From assembly GCA_016219425.1 (NCBI GenBank), contig JACRNB010000001.1:248001-312000 (forward strand): a stretch of 64,000 nt of DNA, written 5' to 3'. The position numbers and the translations under genes are program-made. The notes beneath the pieces are model-generated. The model did not search any database. It was not told where the DNA came from and saw only the letters and a program-made list of their open reading frames with translations. Below are positions 17,686-28,244 of this stretch, in pieces. Source of the stretch: Betaproteobacteria bacterium (lineage in GTDB: Bacteria; Pseudomonadota; Gammaproteobacteria; Burkholderiales; Thiobacillaceae). Position 1 is the first letter of the stretch. Every line of letters begins with the position of its first letter.

Positions 17686-17820
17686 TTGTGATTGCGGGGG
17701 AGGATCGCCGACATCCAGAAGAATTGTTCACGCCTTCTGTTTGCCCCCGCCTTAAGAGGGTGCAGGTGATTGATGGGCTTGATATTTTTTTAGCCTGACG
17801 CTTAGGCAAGGTGCATGGTT

Positions 17821-17846
17821 GGGGGGGTATGTTCAGCCGGGGGGGG
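17821..17846 (+). repeat. Two poly-G tracts (G7 and G8) ahead of chaA
   Basis: Seven G at 17821-17827 and eight G at 17839-17846 lie 35-60 bases before the chaA ATG. An ATG at 17815 reads through both tracts in frame with chaA. Homopolymers of this length can vary by slipped-strand replication. Confidence 0.6.
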
Positions 17847-17880
17847 CGAACACATTCCTCCCTGTTTTGCCTTCTTTCTC

Positions 17881-18957
17881 ATGAAATACCTAAAACACGA
17901 ACTCCCCCTTCTCTTCGCCCTCGTCATCCTCGCCGCCGGTCTGGCGCTGGAGCACAGCGCCGTTCATCAAGGCGGTCTGCCGCTTTGGGGGCTGTTGGGG
18001 GTGATCCTGGTTGCCGTCATGGCCGTGGCCCTGCGCATCAGCCACCACGCCGAGGTGCTGGCCATCCGCCTGGGCGAGCCCTACGGCACCCTGATCCTCA
18101 CCCTGGCGGCGGTGTCGGTGGAGGTGGTGATCCTGGTGGTGCTGCTGCAAGGCGCGCCCAACCCCACCCTGGCGCGGGATACGGTGTTCGCCGCCGTGAT
18201 GCTGGACATCAACGGCATCCTGGGCTTGGCCGCCATCGTCGGCGGTCTCAAGCACGGCTCCACGCCCTACAACCTGGATTCCGCCAACTCCTTCATCGCC
18301 ATGCTGCTGGTGGCCATCGGCATCGGCATGTTCCTGCCGGATTTCGTGCCGGATGCCCAGTGGCAGGCCTATTCCCTCTTCTCGGTAGCGGTGATGGCGC
18401 TCATGTACGCCGGCTTCCTGCGCTTGCAGACGGTGGAGCACCGCACCTTTTTCGAGCACAGCGCCGGCCTGGATGAAGAGGCGCACGACACCGGCCATAG
18501 CCCGAACTCGCTTCATGTCGGCGTGATGCTGGGGGCTATCGTCCTGGTGGGCCTGCTCTCCGAGGTGCTGTCGGCGCTGCTGGATGCCGGTCTGGCGGGC
18601 AGCGGCCTGCCCAAGTCCATCCCCGCCGTGTTGGTGGCGCTGATCTCCGCCAGCCCGGAGATCCTCACCGCCTTGCGCGCGGCCCAGGCCAACCGTATGC
18701 AGACCACGGTGAACATCGCCCTGGGGGCGTCGCTGGCCACAGTGTTGCTGACCCTGCCGGTGATCGAAGGTCTTGCCCTGTTCAGCGGCGAGCGCATCGT
18801 CATGGCGCTGACGCCCATGCAGGGCGGCCTGTTGCTGCTCACCCTGCTGGCGGTGATGAACAACCTGCACGACGGCGAGACCAACGCCATCGAGGGCATC
18901 AGCCATTTCGCCCTGTTCGCGGCCTTCGTGGCGTTGGTGGCGCTGGGCTTGCTGTAG
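17881..18957 (+). CDS. chaA: Calcium/sodium:proton antiporter, ChaA type
   Basis: A 358-residue inner-membrane cation/H+ antiporter with about eleven membrane helices. The family signature GEPYGTLILTLAAVSVEV lies near residue 62 and the matching second half has LVALISASPEILTALRAA, the paired acidic motifs of CaCA exchangers. A His/Asp-rich cytoplasmic loop (HSAGLDEEAHDTGH) separates the halves. It should export Ca2+, Na+ or K+ and aid alkaline or salt tolerance. I choose ATG 17881, giving MKYLKHELP as in relatives (E. coli 366 residues). The frame continues upstream to 17815 through two poly-G tracts, so a variable extension cannot be excluded. The mRNA end has a GC hairpin at 18957-18973 without a U-run. 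Confidence 0.88.
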   Translation: MKYLKHELPLLFALVILAAGLALEHSAVHQGGLPLWGLLGVILVAVMAVALRISHHAEVLAIRLGEPYGTLILTLAAVSVEVVILVVLLQGAPNPTLARDTVFAAVMLDINGILGLAAIVGGLKHGSTPYNLDSANSFIAMLLVAIGIGMFLPDFVPDAQWQAYSLFSVAVMALMYAGFLRLQTVEHRTFFEHSAGLDEEAHDTGHSPNSLHVGVMLGAIVLVGLLSEVLSALLDAGLAGSGLPKSIPAVLVALISASPEILTALRAAQANRMQTTVNIALGASLATVLLTLPVIEGLALFSGERIVMALTPMQGGLLLLTLLAVMNNLHDGETNAIEGISHFALFAAFVALVALGLL

Positions 18958-19162
18958 GCGGGTTCCACCCGCCGGGCGGGGTGGGGCCGCGTGATAAACT
19001 CGCGCCCGTCTCCGCGTGGCCTTTCTCTCAATCTCTGCGCCCGTGGAGCATGTCGTACCGACATGAAATCAAGCCGGATCGTTCTTAATCAATGGGTTGC
19101 CGACACTTGGGTGGATGGGTTGCCTGGTACATATCTTGTTAGCTAGTTGAAGGAATCGTTTG

Positions 19163-20449
19163 ATGACTGCCAATGTGGAAACCCTGGACGGCCTGAATCG
19201 CCGCCTGACCCTTAACCTGAATGCCGCCGAGATCGAAGCCGAGATCGGCAAGCGGCTTGCTCAGGTGTCGCGCAATGTACGCATCGACGGCTTCCGCCCC
19301 GGCAAGGCCCCCAGGCAGATGGTGGCGGCCCGCTACGGTCACGAGATTCGTGGCGAAGTGATGGGCGAAGCCCTGCAAAAGGCCTTTGGCAGCACCGTCG
19401 ACGAGCTGAAGTTGCCGGTGGCCGGCTATCCCCGCTACGAGATGGCCGAAGGCGGCGCTTTTACCGCCACCTTCGAGGTGTTCCCGGAGATCCAGCCCGG
19501 TGATGTGAGCCAGATTCAAGTGACCCGCCCGGTGGTGGACGTGACGGACGCCGATGTGGATCGCACCCTGGAGGTGTTGAAGAAGCAGCGCGTGCAGTAC
19601 CACGCCGTGGAGCGCGTTTCCCAGACCGGCGACCGGGTGCATGTGGATTACGAAGGCCGTATCGGCGGCGAGGCCTTCCCCGGTGGCGAGGCCAAGGACT
19701 TTCCCGTGATTCTGGGCGAAGGCCGCACCCTGCCGGCCTTTGAGGGCGCGCTCTCCGGCATGGCGCCGGGCGAGGCCAAGACCTTTGATGTGACCTTCCC
19801 GGACGATTATTTCGCCAAGGAACTGGCGGGCAAGACCGCCACGTTCAGCGCCACGGTGAAGTCCGTGCATGAGCCCCGTTTTCCGGACATGGACGATGAC
19901 TTCGCCCGTAGCCTGGGGGTGAATGAAGGCGGTGTGGTGCGGTTGCGGGAAGAGGTGGGCAGCAATCTGGCGCGCGAGGCCAAGCGCCGCGTCGCCGCTC
20001 GGGTGAAGGAGCAGGTGCTGAACGGTCTGCTGGCCGGGGCGCAGTTCGATGTGCCTTCCAGCATGGTGGCGATGGAGCGCCGCGCGCTGCTGGAAAAGGC
20101 GGTGAGCGATCTCAAGGAGCGCGGCCTCAAGGAGGCGGATATCAAGCTGACCGAGGAGATCTTCGATCCCCAGGCCAAGCGCCGTGTGGCTCTGGGTCTG
20201 CTGATGGACGCCCTGGTCACCGCCCATGGCATCCAGGCCGGCGAAGAGCAGGTGCGCGCCCTGGTGGATGAGTTCGCCCAGAGCTATGAAGACCCCACCG
20301 AGGTGGTGTCCTGGTACTACCAGGACGCCAGCCGTCTGAACGAGGCTCGCACCCTGGTGCTGGAAGAGAATCTGGTGAACTGGGCGCTGGAACGCGCCCA
20401 GGTGACCGATGCGCCGATCACGCTGGAACAACTGATGGGGAATCATTGA
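19163..20449 (+). CDS. tig: Trigger factor
   Basis: A 428-residue ribosome-associated chaperone and peptidyl-prolyl isomerase. The N-terminal ribosome-binding domain holds the signature GFRPGKAP (near residue 41). The FKBP-type PPIase domain follows at about residues 160-245 ([20 protein letters not shown], then [20 protein letters not shown]). The C-terminal helical chaperone domain completes it. Length matches E. coli (432). ATG 19163 has AAGGAA upstream; a TTG one codon earlier is the alternative. The stop overlaps the clpP start as TGATG, so tig and clpP are translationally coupled. Confidence 0.97.
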   Translation: MTANVETLDGLNRRLTLNLNAAEIEAEIGKRLAQVSRNVRIDGFRPGKAPRQMVAARYGHEIRGEVMGEALQKAFGSTVDELKLPVAGYPRYEMAEGGAFTATFEVFPEIQPGDVSQIQVTRPVVDVTDADVDRTLEVLKKQRVQYHAVERVSQTGDRVHVDYEGRIGGEAFPGGEAKDFPVILGEGRTLPAFEGALSGMAPGEAKTFDVTFPDDYFAKELAGKTATFSATVKSVHEPRFPDMDDDFARSLGVNEGGVVRLREEVGSNLAREAKRRVAARVKEQVLNGLLAGAQFDVPSSMVAMERRALLEKAVSDLKERGLKEADIKLTEEIFDPQAKRRVALGLLMDALVTAHGIQAGEEQVRALVDEFAQSYEDPTEVVSWYYQDASRLNEARTLVLEENLVNWALERAQVTDAPITLEQLMGNH

Positions 20450-21072
20450 TGAGCCGTTGGACCATGGAGCCTTCCGACCTGGGTGTCATCCCCATGGTCG
20501 TCGAGCAGAGCGGACGCGGTGAGCGCGCCTATGACATCTACTCCCGCCTGCTCAAGGAGCGCGTCGTGTTCCTGGTGGGGCCGGTGAACGATGTCAGCGC
20601 CAATCTGGTGGTGGCCCAGTTGTTGTTCCTGGAGTCGGAGAACCCGGACAAGGACATCTTTCTGTACATCAACTCCCCCGGCGGCTCCATCACCGCCGGC
20701 ATGGGCATCTACGACACCATGCGTTTCATCAAGCCGGACGTGTCCACCCTGTGCGTGGGCCAGGCGGCCAGCATGGGCGCCTTCCTGCTCTCCGCCGGGA
20801 CCAAGGGCAAGCGCCATGTGCTGCCCAACTCCCGCGTCATGATCCATCAGCCTCTGGGCGGTTTTCAGGGCCAGGCCACGGATATCGAGATCCACGCCAA
20901 GGAGATCCTGTACCTGAAGGCCAAACTCAATGGCCTGCTGGCGGAACACACGGGCCAGCCCATCGAGACCATCGAGCGGGATACGGATCGGGACAACTTC
21001 ATGAGCGCGGAAGCTGCTGTGGCTTATGGGCTGGCGGACAAGGTGTTGAGCAAGCGCGGCGATCCGGCGTGA
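20449..21072 (+). CDS. clpP: ATP-dependent Clp protease proteolytic subunit
   Basis: A 207-residue serine protease that forms the tetradecameric ClpP chamber. The catalytic triad is visible: Ser108 in GQAASMGAF, His133 in MIHQPLGG and Asp182 in [12 protein letters not shown]. The glycine-rich INSPGGS oxyanion segment is at about 75-80. The start overlaps the tig stop. It partners with ClpX, encoded 65 bases downstream. Confidence 0.98.
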   Translation: MSRWTMEPSDLGVIPMVVEQSGRGERAYDIYSRLLKERVVFLVGPVNDVSANLVVAQLLFLESENPDKDIFLYINSPGGSITAGMGIYDTMRFIKPDVSTLCVGQAASMGAFLLSAGTKGKRHVLPNSRVMIHQPLGGFQGQATDIEIHAKEILYLKAKLNGLLAEHTGQPIETIERDTDRDNFMSAEAAVAYGLADKVLSKRGDPA

Positions 21073-21137
21073 CGGGCTTAGTAGTTGACTGAAATAATCG
21101 GGTAATATTCGGTTCAGGTTGAAACAGGGGTAGGCAA

Positions 21138-22394
21138 ATGGCGGACCGCGACGAAAAACTGTTGTATTGCTCCTTCTGCGGCAAGAGCCAGCATGAGGTG
21201 AAGAAGCTGATTGCCGGTCCTTCGGTGTTCGTCTGCGACGAGTGCGTGGACCTGTGCAATGACATCATCCGCGAGGATGTGCAGAAGGACACCACCAAGG
21301 AGAGCGGCGACCGCCTGCCCACGCCCATGGAGATCCGCGACGTGCTGGACCAGTACGTGATCGGCCAGGGCATGGCCAAGAAGGCGCTGGCGGTCGCGGT
21401 GTACAACCACTACAAGCGCCTGCGCCACCCCGGCGGCGCCAAGGACGACGATGTGGAGTTGTCCAAGAGCAACATCCTGCTCATCGGCCCCACCGGTTCC
21501 GGCAAGACGTTGCTGGCCCAGACCCTGGCGCGCCTGCTCAACGTGCCCTTCGTGATGTCCGATGCGACCACCCTGACCGAGGCCGGTTATGTCGGCGAGG
21601 ACGTCGAGAACATCATCCAGAAGCTCTTGCAGAAGTGCGACTACGACGTGGAAAAGGCCAAGAACGGCATTGTCTACATCGACGAGATCGACAAGATCTC
21701 GCGTCGCTCCGAGAACCCTTCCATTACCCGCGACGTGTCCGGCGAAGGTGTGCAGCAGGCCCTGCTCAAGCTGATCGAGGGCACTGTGGCTTCCATCCCT
21801 CCCCAGGGCGGGCGCAAGCACCCGAACCAGGAATATGTGCAGGTGGATACCTCCAACATCCTGTTCATCGTCGGCGGCGCATTCAGCGGCCTGGAAAAGG
21901 TGATCCGCAACCGCACCGAGAAGTCCGGCATCGGCTTCGGCGCCGAGGTGAAGTCCAAGGACAACCGCAAGGACGTGGGCGAGGTGTTCCGCCTGGTGGA
22001 GCCGGAAGACCTCATCAAGTACGGCCTGATCCCCGAGTTCGTCGGTCGCCTGCCGGTGATCGCCACTCTGGAAGAGCTGGATGTGCCGGCCCTGATGAAG
22101 ATCCTCACCGAGCCCAGGAACGCCATCACCAAGCAGTTCCAGAAACTGTTCCAGATGGAAAACGTGGACCTGGAATTCCGCGATGAGGCCCTCACCGCCA
22201 TCGCCGAACGGGCGATCAAGCGCAAGACCGGCGCGCGCGGTCTGCGCTCCATCATCGAACACGCCCTGCTGGACCTCATGTTCGACATCCCCGGCATGAA
22301 GAACGTCACCAAGGTGGTGGTGGACGAGAAGTCCGTCAGCGGCGACAGCAAGCCCCTGTTGATCTACGCCGAACCGGCCAAGGCCGCCGGCTGA
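21138..22394 (+). CDS. clpX: ATP-dependent Clp protease ATP-binding subunit ClpX
   Basis: A 418-residue AAA+ unfoldase that delivers substrates to ClpP. The N-terminal zinc domain has Cys11, Cys14, Cys33 and Cys36. Walker A is GPTGSGKT (117-124), Walker B is IDEIDK (181-186), the pore loop is YVGEDVE and the IGF loop for ClpP docking is [10 protein letters not shown]. Length is close to E. coli ClpX (424). TTGACT upstream (21085-21090) may mark a separate promoter, but no well-spaced -10 follows. Confidence 0.98.
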   Translation: MADRDEKLLYCSFCGKSQHEVKKLIAGPSVFVCDECVDLCNDIIREDVQKDTTKESGDRLPTPMEIRDVLDQYVIGQGMAKKALAVAVYNHYKRLRHPGGAKDDDVELSKSNILLIGPTGSGKTLLAQTLARLLNVPFVMSDATTLTEAGYVGEDVENIIQKLLQKCDYDVEKAKNGIVYIDEIDKISRRSENPSITRDVSGEGVQQALLKLIEGTVASIPPQGGRKHPNQEYVQVDTSNILFIVGGAFSGLEKVIRNRTEKSGIGFGAEVKSKDNRKDVGEVFRLVEPEDLIKYGLIPEFVGRLPVIATLEELDVPALMKILTEPRNAITKQFQKLFQMENVDLEFRDEALTAIAERAIKRKTGARGLRSIIEHALLDLMFDIPGMKNVTKVVVDEKSVSGDSKPLLIYAEPAKAAG

Positions 22395-22411
22395 TTCATC
22401 CCTGCGCCCGG

Positions 22412-22440
22412 CTTGAAATACCGCCGGGCGTCGCCAAGTA
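22412..22440 (+). promoter_or_regulatory. Sigma32 heat-shock promoter candidate for lon
   Basis: CTTGAAA at 22412-22418 is a perfect -35 for sigma32. CGCCAAGTA at 22432-22440 follows after 13 bases and resembles the CCCCATnT -10. Transcription would begin near 22447, 30 bases before the lon ATG. Confidence 0.5.
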
Positions 22441-22476
22441 CCCAGCCCATGGGGGCCTGATGCCCCGGAGAGCGCC

Positions 22477-24885
22477 ATGAGCCAGACCCGTTTTACTGAA
22501 CCCGTCACCCTGCCCCTGCTGCCCCTGCGCGACGTGGTGGTTTTCCCGCACATGGTCATCCCCCTGTTCGTGGGGCGGCCCAAGTCGATCAAGGCGCTGG
22601 AAACGGCCATGGAGGCCGGCAAGCACATCCTGCTGGTGGCGCAGACTTCCGCCGCCAAGGATGAGCCCAGCTTCACCGACCTCTATCAGGTCGGCGCCGT
22701 GGCCAGCATCCTGCAAATGCTCAAGCTGCCTGATGGCACCGTGAAGGTGCTGGTGGAAGGCAACCAGCGCGTGAGCGTGGACGAATACATCGACGAGGGC
22801 AGCTACTACACCGGTCGCGCCCGTCCCCTGCCCGAGACCGGCGTGGACAACGCCGAGATCGAGGCCATGCGCCGCGCCCTGCTGTCCCAGTTCGACAACT
22901 ATGTGAAGCTGAACAAGAAGATCCCGCCCGAGATCCTGGCCTCCCTGGCCGGCATCGACGACGCCGGTCGCCTCACCGACACCATCGCCGCCCACCTGCC
23001 GCTCAAGCTGGAACAGAAGCAGGCGATCCTGGAGATGGCGGACCTGAAGGCGCGTCTGGATCACCTGATGGGCTTCATGGAGACCGAGATCGACATCCTC
23101 CAGGTGGAAAAGCGCATCCGTGGCCGGGTCAAGCGCCAGATGGAGAAGAGCCAGCGCGAGTACTACCTGAACGAACAGGTCAAGGCGATCCAGAAGGAAC
23201 TGGGCGACGGCGAAGAGAGCGCCGAGCTGGACGAGCTGGAAAAGAAGATCAAGGCCGCGCACATGCCCAAGGAGGCCCTGAAGAAGGCCGAGGCGGAGTT
23301 GAAGAAGCTCAAGATGATGTCGCCCATGTCGGCGGAAGCGACTGTGGTGCGCACCTACATCGACACCCTGGTCAACCTGCCCTGGCGCAAGAAGTCCAAG
23401 ATCAGCAAGAACCTCCCCGCCGCCCAGGAGATCCTGGACAGCGACCACTACGGCCTGGAGAAGGTGAAGGAACGCATCGTCGAATACCTCGCCGTGCAGC
23501 AGCGCGTGGAAAAGCTCAAGGGCCCCATCCTCTGCCTGGTGGGGCCGCCCGGCGTGGGCAAGACCTCCCTGGGCCAGTCCATCGCCCGCGCCACCGGACG
23601 CAAGTTCGTGCGCATGGCTCTGGGCGGGGTGCGCGACGAAGCCGAGATTCGCGGCCATCGCCGCACCTACATCGGCTCCCTGCCGGGCAAGGTGCTGCAA
23701 AGCCTGACCAAGGTCGGCGTCAAGAACCCACTGTTCCTGCTGGATGAGGTGGACAAGCTGGGCCAGGACTTCCGCGGCGATCCTTCCTCCGCCCTGCTGG
23801 AGGTGCTGGACCCGGAACAGAACCACACCTTCCAGGACCATTACGTCGAGGTGGATTACGACCTCTCCGACGTCATGTTCGTGGCCACCGCCAACTCCAT
23901 GAATATCCCCGGTCCCCTGCTGGACCGCATGGAAGTGATCCGCCTGTCCGGCTACACCGAGGACGAGAAGGTCAACATCGCCCAGCGCTACCTGCTGCCG
24001 AAGCAGATGAAGAACAACGGCCTCAAGGACGAAGAACTCTCCGTCTCCGAGACCGCGCTGCGCGACATCCTGCGCTACTACACCCGCGAATCCGGCGTGC
24101 GCGGGCTGGAGCGCGAGATTTCCAAGATCTGCCGCAAGGCCGTCACCGCCCAGGCGTTGAAGAAGGCCAAAGGCAAGATCAGCGTCACCCCCAAGAACCT
24201 GGACAAGTATCTGGGCGTGCGCCGCTACAGCTACGGCATCGCCGAAAAGGCGAATCAGGTCGGTCAGGTCACCGGTCTGGCCTGGACCGAGGTGGGCGGC
24301 GAGCTGCTCACCATCGAGGCCAGCCTGATGCCCGGCAAGGGCGTCATCACCCGCACCGGCCAGCTGGGTGACGTGATGAAGGAATCCATCGAAGCGGCCC
24401 GCACCGTGGTGCGCAGCCGCGCCCGCTCCCTGGGCATCCTCGCCGACGCCTTCGAGAAGCAGGACATGCACATCCACATGCCGGAGGGCGCCACGCCCAA
24501 GGACGGTCCTTCCGCCGGTATCGCCATCACCACGGCCATGGTCTCGGTCCATACCGGCATCCCGGTGCGTTGTGATGTCGCCATGACCGGCGAGATCACC
24601 TTGCGAGGCGAGGTGCTGCCCATTGGCGGTCTCAAGGAAAAGCTTCTGGCGGCGCATCGCGGCGGCATCAAGAAGGTGTTGATCCCCGAGGACAACGTCA
24701 AGGATCTGGCCGAGATTCCGGACAACATCAAGAACCGCCTCGAAATCCAGCCGGTGAAGTGGGTCGAGCAGGTGCTGGAGGCGGCGTTGGAACGGGTGCC
24801 GGAGCCTCTTGCAGAACCCCTGGAAACGGCTGCGCCCGCTCCGGCGGCAGCCGCGACGGACGCGGTTGTCATCACCAAGCATTGA
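22477..24885 (+). CDS. lon: ATP-dependent Lon protease
   Basis: An 802-residue AAA+ serine protease that degrades misfolded and regulatory proteins. The N-terminal LON substrate domain starts [13 protein letters not shown]. Walker A is GPPGVGKT (356-363) and Walker B lies in FLLDEVDK. The Ser-Lys dyad is Ser679 in PKDGPSAG and Lys722 in GGLKEKLL, the same numbers as in E. coli. The last 25 residues are an Ala/Pro-rich tail. A sigma32-like promoter precedes it and hup follows after 12 bases, the usual order. Confidence 0.98.
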   Translation: MSQTRFTEPVTLPLLPLRDVVVFPHMVIPLFVGRPKSIKALETAMEAGKHILLVAQTSAAKDEPSFTDLYQVGAVASILQMLKLPDGTVKVLVEGNQRVSVDEYIDEGSYYTGRARPLPETGVDNAEIEAMRRALLSQFDNYVKLNKKIPPEILASLAGIDDAGRLTDTIAAHLPLKLEQKQAILEMADLKARLDHLMGFMETEIDILQVEKRIRGRVKRQMEKSQREYYLNEQVKAIQKELGDGEESAELDELEKKIKAAHMPKEALKKAEAELKKLKMMSPMSAEATVVRTYIDTLVNLPWRKKSKISKNLPAAQEILDSDHYGLEKVKERIVEYLAVQQRVEKLKGPILCLVGPPGVGKTSLGQSIARATGRKFVRMALGGVRDEAEIRGHRRTYIGSLPGKVLQSLTKVGVKNPLFLLDEVDKLGQDFRGDPSSALLEVLDPEQNHTFQDHYVEVDYDLSDVMFVATANSMNIPGPLLDRMEVIRLSGYTEDEKVNIAQRYLLPKQMKNNGLKDEELSVSETALRDILRYYTRESGVRGLEREISKICRKAVTAQALKKAKGKISVTPKNLDKYLGVRRYSYGIAEKANQVGQVTGLAWTEVGGELLTIEASLMPGKGVITRTGQLGDVMKESIEAARTVVRSRARSLGILADAFEKQDMHIHMPEGATPKDGPSAGIAITTAMVSVHTGIPVRCDVAMTGEITLRGEVLPIGGLKEKLLAAHRGGIKKVLIPEDNVKDLAEIPDNIKNRLEIQPVKWVEQVLEAALERVPEPLAEPLETAAPAPAAAATDAVVITKH

Positions 24886-24897
24886 GAGGGAATTTGC

Positions 24898-25170
24898 ATG
24901 AACAAATCCGAACTGATTGACGCCATCGCCGAATCCGCCGACCTCTCCAAGGCCGCCGCCGCGCGCGCCCTGGACGGCGCCATGGATGCCATCAAGAAAG
25001 CCCTGAAAAAGGGCGACACAGTGACCCTGGTCGGTTTTGGCAGCTTCTATGTGGGCAAGCGCGCCGCACGCGCTGGCCGCAACCCGCGCACTGGGGCTGC
25101 TCTCAAGATCAAGGCAGCAAAAATTCCCAAGTTTCGGGCTGGCAAAACGCTAAAGGATTCCGTAAACTAG
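24898..25170 (+). CDS. hupB: DNA-binding protein HU
   Basis: A 90-residue nucleoid protein that bends DNA non-specifically as a dimer. The family pattern is complete: [12 protein letters not shown], the core [12 protein letters not shown] and the DNA-clasping arm [11 protein letters not shown] with the Pro that intercalates, ending in [19 protein letters not shown] lies seven bases before the ATG. It lies directly after lon and directly before two tRNA genes. Confidence 0.97.
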   Translation: MNKSELIDAIAESADLSKAAAARALDGAMDAIKKALKKGDTVTLVGFGSFYVGKRAARAGRNPRTGAALKIKAAKIPKFRAGKTLKDSVN

Positions 25171-25184
25171 CGGACTTTATGGCG

Positions 25185-25260
25185 GGGTGCTTAGCTCAGT
25201 TGGTAGAGCGTCGCCCTTACAAGGCGAATGTCGGCGGTTCGACCCCGTCAGCACCCACCA
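25185..25260 (+). tRNA. tRNA-Val (anticodon TAC)
   Basis: The 76-base cloverleaf has acceptor stem GGGTGCT/AGCACCC, D-arm TTAGCTCAGTTGGTAGAGC, anticodon stem-loop GTCGCCCTTACAAGGCGA with TAC, T-arm GGCGGTTCGACCCCGTC and an encoded CCA end. TGGCAA-N17-TAAACT at 25140-25168 could be its promoter, inside the end of hupB; read-through from lon-hup is also possible. Confidence 0.95.
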
Positions 25261-25304
25261 GCCGATCAAGCAGTAGAAGAAAGAAGCAGTTAGTGACCAG
25301 TTTT

Positions 25305-25381
25305 GGAGTGGTAGTTCAGTTGGTTAGAATACCGGCCTGTCACGCCGGGGGTCGCGGGTTCGAGTCCCGTCCACTCCGCCA
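25305..25381 (+). tRNA. tRNA-Asp (anticodon GTC)
   Basis: The 77-base cloverleaf has acceptor stem GGAGTGG/CCACTCC, the D-arm TAGTTCAGTTGGTTAGAATA, anticodon loop CTGTCAC with GTC, T-loop TTCGAGT and an encoded CCA end. It lies 44 bases after tRNA-Val and just before a strong terminator, so the two tRNAs form one unit. Confidence 0.96.
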
Positions 25382-25390
25382 ACACCTCAA

Positions 25391-25417
25391 AGGCGAACGC
25401 AAGTTCGCCTTTTTTTT
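25391..25417 (+). terminator. Rho-independent terminator after tRNA-Asp
   Basis: AGGCGAAC-GCAA-GTTCGCCT forms a perfect 8-bp stem with a GCAA tetraloop, followed by seven T. Confidence 0.92.
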
Positions 25418-25448
25418 CGCCCTGTTTGCCTGAACGGAAGTTGTCGCC

Positions 25449-27320
25449 ATGCTGCTGGAAGCCATACGAAATCGCGCACAGTCCTGGATCGCCAAGGTCA
25501 TCCTCGGTTTGATGACCATCCCATTCGCCTTCTGGGGGATCGATTCCTATTTTTCCTCCGGGGGAAAGGGAAAGCCGGCGGCAACTCTGGGCTCCGGCGA
25601 GATCAGTGAGCGCGAATTCCTTCGCGCCGTGAAGGATCAGCGGGAGGCTCTGGGCGGCAAGGTGGACGAGAAGGCCTTGCGCAAGCAGGTCATGGATCAG
25701 ATGGTCAACACGCGACTGCTTGCGGATGCGGCTCAGAAGGCGGGCTTCGGCGTGTTTGCGAGCCAGATCGAGGGCATGTTGGGCGGCGCTCAGGCGTTTC
25801 AGGAGAACGGCAAGTTTTCCCAGGCCAGACTGGACGCCTGGCTGCGTTCCCGCGGCATGAGTCAGGGCGAGCTGATGCAACTCATCACCCAGGACATCCT
25901 GCTCAATCAGGTGCAGGCGGGGTATGGCGAAGGCGCCGTGCTGGCGCGCCCGAGCGTGGATCTGATGGCGCGTCTGCTGGGGCAGCAGCGCGAGGTGAAC
26001 GAGGTTCTGTTCGAGGCCAAGGCCTACTTGAAGTCCGTACGCGTGGACGACAAGGCGGTAGAGGCTGAATACAACGCCCACAAGGCGGATTACGCCACCC
26101 CTGCCATGGTCAAGCTGCAATACGCCGTCCTGTCCGAGGCGGGCCTTGGGGCTTCCATCCAGGTCAGCGATGAGCAGGCGAAGAAATACTTTGAAAGCAA
26201 TGCCGCCCGATATCAAGAGCCGGACAAGCGCCGCGCCAGTCACATCCTGATCAAGGTGGAGCCGGGCGCAAATGCCCAGGCCAAAGAAGCGGCGCGGCAA
26301 AAGGCGGAGCAATTACTGGCGGAAGTGCGCAAAGCCCCGGCGCGATTTGCCGACCTGGCGCGCCAGAACTCCCAGGACCCCGGTTCCGCTGCGAACGGCG
26401 GCGACCTGGGCGCATTCACCCGCGACATGATGGTCAAGCCCTTTGCCGATACCGTATTCGGCATGAAGGCCGGAGACATGGCCGGGCCCGTGGAAACCCA
26501 GTTCGGCTATCACCTGATCCGGCTTGATGGCGTCATGCCCGGCGCCAGGATGGGGTTTGAAGTGGTCAAGGCGGACATCCTGCAGGACTTGAAGCGTCAG
26601 GAGGCGCAACGTCGATTTATCGAATCCGCCGAGCGTTTCAGCAATCTGGTCTACGAGCAGCCCGAGAGTCTGGCCCCTGCCGCGAAGGAATTCGGCCTGA
26701 AGCTGGAAGAAAGCGGCTGGATCACCAAGACCCCCGCCCAGGGCGGCGTTCTCGCCAACCCGCGCCTGCTGGAACAGGTGTTTGCCCAGGACAGCGTGAC
26801 CAAGCGCCAGAATGTGGAGGCGGTGGAAGTGGCCCCCAACACCCTGCTGGCGGCCCGGGTGATCGACTATCGCGCCGCCGGGCAGCGCCCTCTGGCCGAG
26901 GTCGCCGGCGAGATCAAACAGCGTCTGGCCCTGGCTCTGGCCGCCAGGCAGGCGGTGGAAGCCGGGCGCAAGGCCTTGGAGGCGATGAAGGCGGGTCAGA
27001 GCGTCGCCGGCCTGTCCGCCCCCATCCCGGTTTCCCGCATGCGCGCCCAGAATCTGCCCCAGCCTGCGGTCAAGGCCATATTCCGCGCAGACGTGAACAA
27101 GCTGCCTGCCTATGTGGGGGCCGAGACCCCGGATGGATACCGCGCCTACCGCATCAACCGCGTCACCGACAGCCCCGCCGATCCGCGTCAGGCCGAGTCC
27201 ATGCGCGTCGATCTGCGTCGTTTGCAGGCCCAGGAAGAGTTGCGCGCCTACATGGAAGACCTGAAGTCCGGCGCCAAGGTGGTGATCGAACCTGCCATGC
27301 TGGAAGCTCGCGCCGAGTAA
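25449..27320 (+). CDS. ppiD: Peptidyl-prolyl isomerase / periplasmic chaperone PpiD
   Basis: A 623-residue chaperone anchored to the inner membrane and facing the periplasm. One N-terminal membrane helix (AKVILGLMTIPFAFWGI) follows the basic start MLLEAIRNRAQSW. A SurA-like N-terminal helical domain covers about residues 50-200. A parvulin domain begins around residue 260 (RRASHILIKVEPG, then GGDLGAFTRDMMVKPFADTVF and FGYHLIRLDG). The C-terminal half resembles the second helical region of PpiD. Length matches E. coli PpiD (623). It follows the lon-hup-tRNA block, as is usual in this group. Confidence 0.94.
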   Translation: MLLEAIRNRAQSWIAKVILGLMTIPFAFWGIDSYFSSGGKGKPAATLGSGEISEREFLRAVKDQREALGGKVDEKALRKQVMDQMVNTRLLADAAQKAGFGVFASQIEGMLGGAQAFQENGKFSQARLDAWLRSRGMSQGELMQLITQDILLNQVQAGYGEGAVLARPSVDLMARLLGQQREVNEVLFEAKAYLKSVRVDDKAVEAEYNAHKADYATPAMVKLQYAVLSEAGLGASIQVSDEQAKKYFESNAARYQEPDKRRASHILIKVEPGANAQAKEAARQKAEQLLAEVRKAPARFADLARQNSQDPGSAANGGDLGAFTRDMMVKPFADTVFGMKAGDMAGPVETQFGYHLIRLDGVMPGARMGFEVVKADILQDLKRQEAQRRFIESAERFSNLVYEQPESLAPAAKEFGLKLEESGWITKTPAQGGVLANPRLLEQVFAQDSVTKRQNVEAVEVAPNTLLAARVIDYRAAGQRPLAEVAGEIKQRLALALAARQAVEAGRKALEAMKAGQSVAGLSAPIPVSRMRAQNLPQPAVKAIFRADVNKLPAYVGAETPDGYRAYRINRVTDSPADPRQAESMRVDLRRLQAQEELRAYMEDLKSGAKVVIEPAMLEARAE

Positions 27321-27344
27321 GCAGCGCCCCGGCGCAAGGCGAAA

Positions 27345-27369
27345 AAAAGGCCGGAGATTCCGGCCTTTT
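27345..27369. terminator. Bidirectional rho-independent terminator between ppiD and fabI
   Basis: AAAAGGCCGG-AGATT-CCGGCCTTTT forms a 10-bp stem with A- and T-runs on opposite sides, so it can stop transcription from both convergent genes. Confidence 0.9.
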
Positions 27370-27388
27370 CCATGGGGGCAAGGAGGAT

Positions 27389-28174
27389 TTAATCGTCTAC
27401 CGCCAGCCCCGCCGTGCAATTGAAGCCGGAGTCCACATAGGTGATCTCGCCGGTGATGCCGGAGGCCAGATCCGACAGCAGGAAGGCGGAGGGATGGCCC
27501 ACCTCTTCGATGGTCACGTTGCGGCGCAGCGGCGAGTGGGCCTCGCCCCAGGCCAGCAGTTTGCTGAAATCGGCGATGCCGGCGGCAGCCAGGGTCTTGA
27601 TGGGGCCGGCGGAGATGCCGTTGACGCGGATGCCCTTGGGGCCCAGGGCGGCGGCCATGTAGCTCACGCTGGCTTCCAGACTGGCCTTGGCCAGGCCCAT
27701 GACGTTGTAGTGCGGCACATAACGCACCGCGCCCAGGTAGGTCAGGGTGAGCAGGGAGGCCTTGCGGCCTTCCATCATGGGTAGCGCGGCCTTGGCCAGG
27801 GCGGTAAAGGAATAGCTGGAGATGTCGTGGGCGATGCGGAAGTTTTCCCGGTTCACGAAATCCAGATAGTTACCGTTGAGGGCTTCCTTGGGAGAGAAGG
27901 CGATGGAGTGGACCAAACCGTCCAGGCCGTCCCAGTGCTTGCCCAGTTCCACGAACAGGTTGGCGATTTCTTCATCACTGGCCACGTCGCAGGGGAACAC
28001 GGGGCCGCCGAAATCGGCAGCCAGACCGGCGACCCGGTCCCGCACTTTCTCGCCCTGATAGGTGAAGGCGAGTTCCGCGCCATGCTCGTGGCAGGCCTTG
28101 GCGATGCCGTAGGCGATGGATCGGTTGCTGATCATCCCTGTTATCAGAATCTTCTTGCCGTCGAGAAAACCCAT
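27389..28174 (-). CDS. fabI: Enoyl-[acyl-carrier-protein] reductase [NADH] FabI
   Basis: A 261-residue short-chain-dehydrogenase-type enoyl reductase that performs the last step of the fatty-acid elongation cycle. The N-terminal [20 protein letters not shown] is the NADH-binding motif. [16 protein letters not shown] and the catalytic Tyr-x6-Lys of [14 protein letters not shown] are present. [18 protein letters not shown] is the flexible substrate loop targeted by triclosan in relatives. Length matches E. coli FabI (262). It is convergent with ppiD and separated from it by a bidirectional terminator. Confidence 0.97.
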   Translation of the reverse strand: MGFLDGKKILITGMISNRSIAYGIAKACHEHGAELAFTYQGEKVRDRVAGLAADFGGPVFPCDVASDEEIANLFVELGKHWDGLDGLVHSIAFSPKEALNGNYLDFVNRENFRIAHDISSYSFTALAKAALPMMEGRKASLLTLTYLGAVRYVPHYNVMGLAKASLEASVSYMAAALGPKGIRVNGISAGPIKTLAAAGIADFSKLLAWGEAHSPLRRNVTIEEVGHPSAFLLSDLASGITGEITYVDSGFNCTAGLAVDD

Positions 28175-28244
28175 CTCCCGCTACTCCAATGTCAGAAACG
28201 GCGCGAATTATAACTTCCGCGTCCTGCGCCTGAACGCCCGGCTG

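Noticed and set aside
22412-22450. CCCAT at 22446 as sigma32 -10 for lon
   Set aside because: It lies 27 bases after CTTGAAA, too far; CGCCAAGTA at 13 bases is the better partner.
22396-24882. An 828-codon open frame antisense to lon
   Set aside because: Shadow of high-GC third-position bias; lon on the other strand is complete with catalytic residues.
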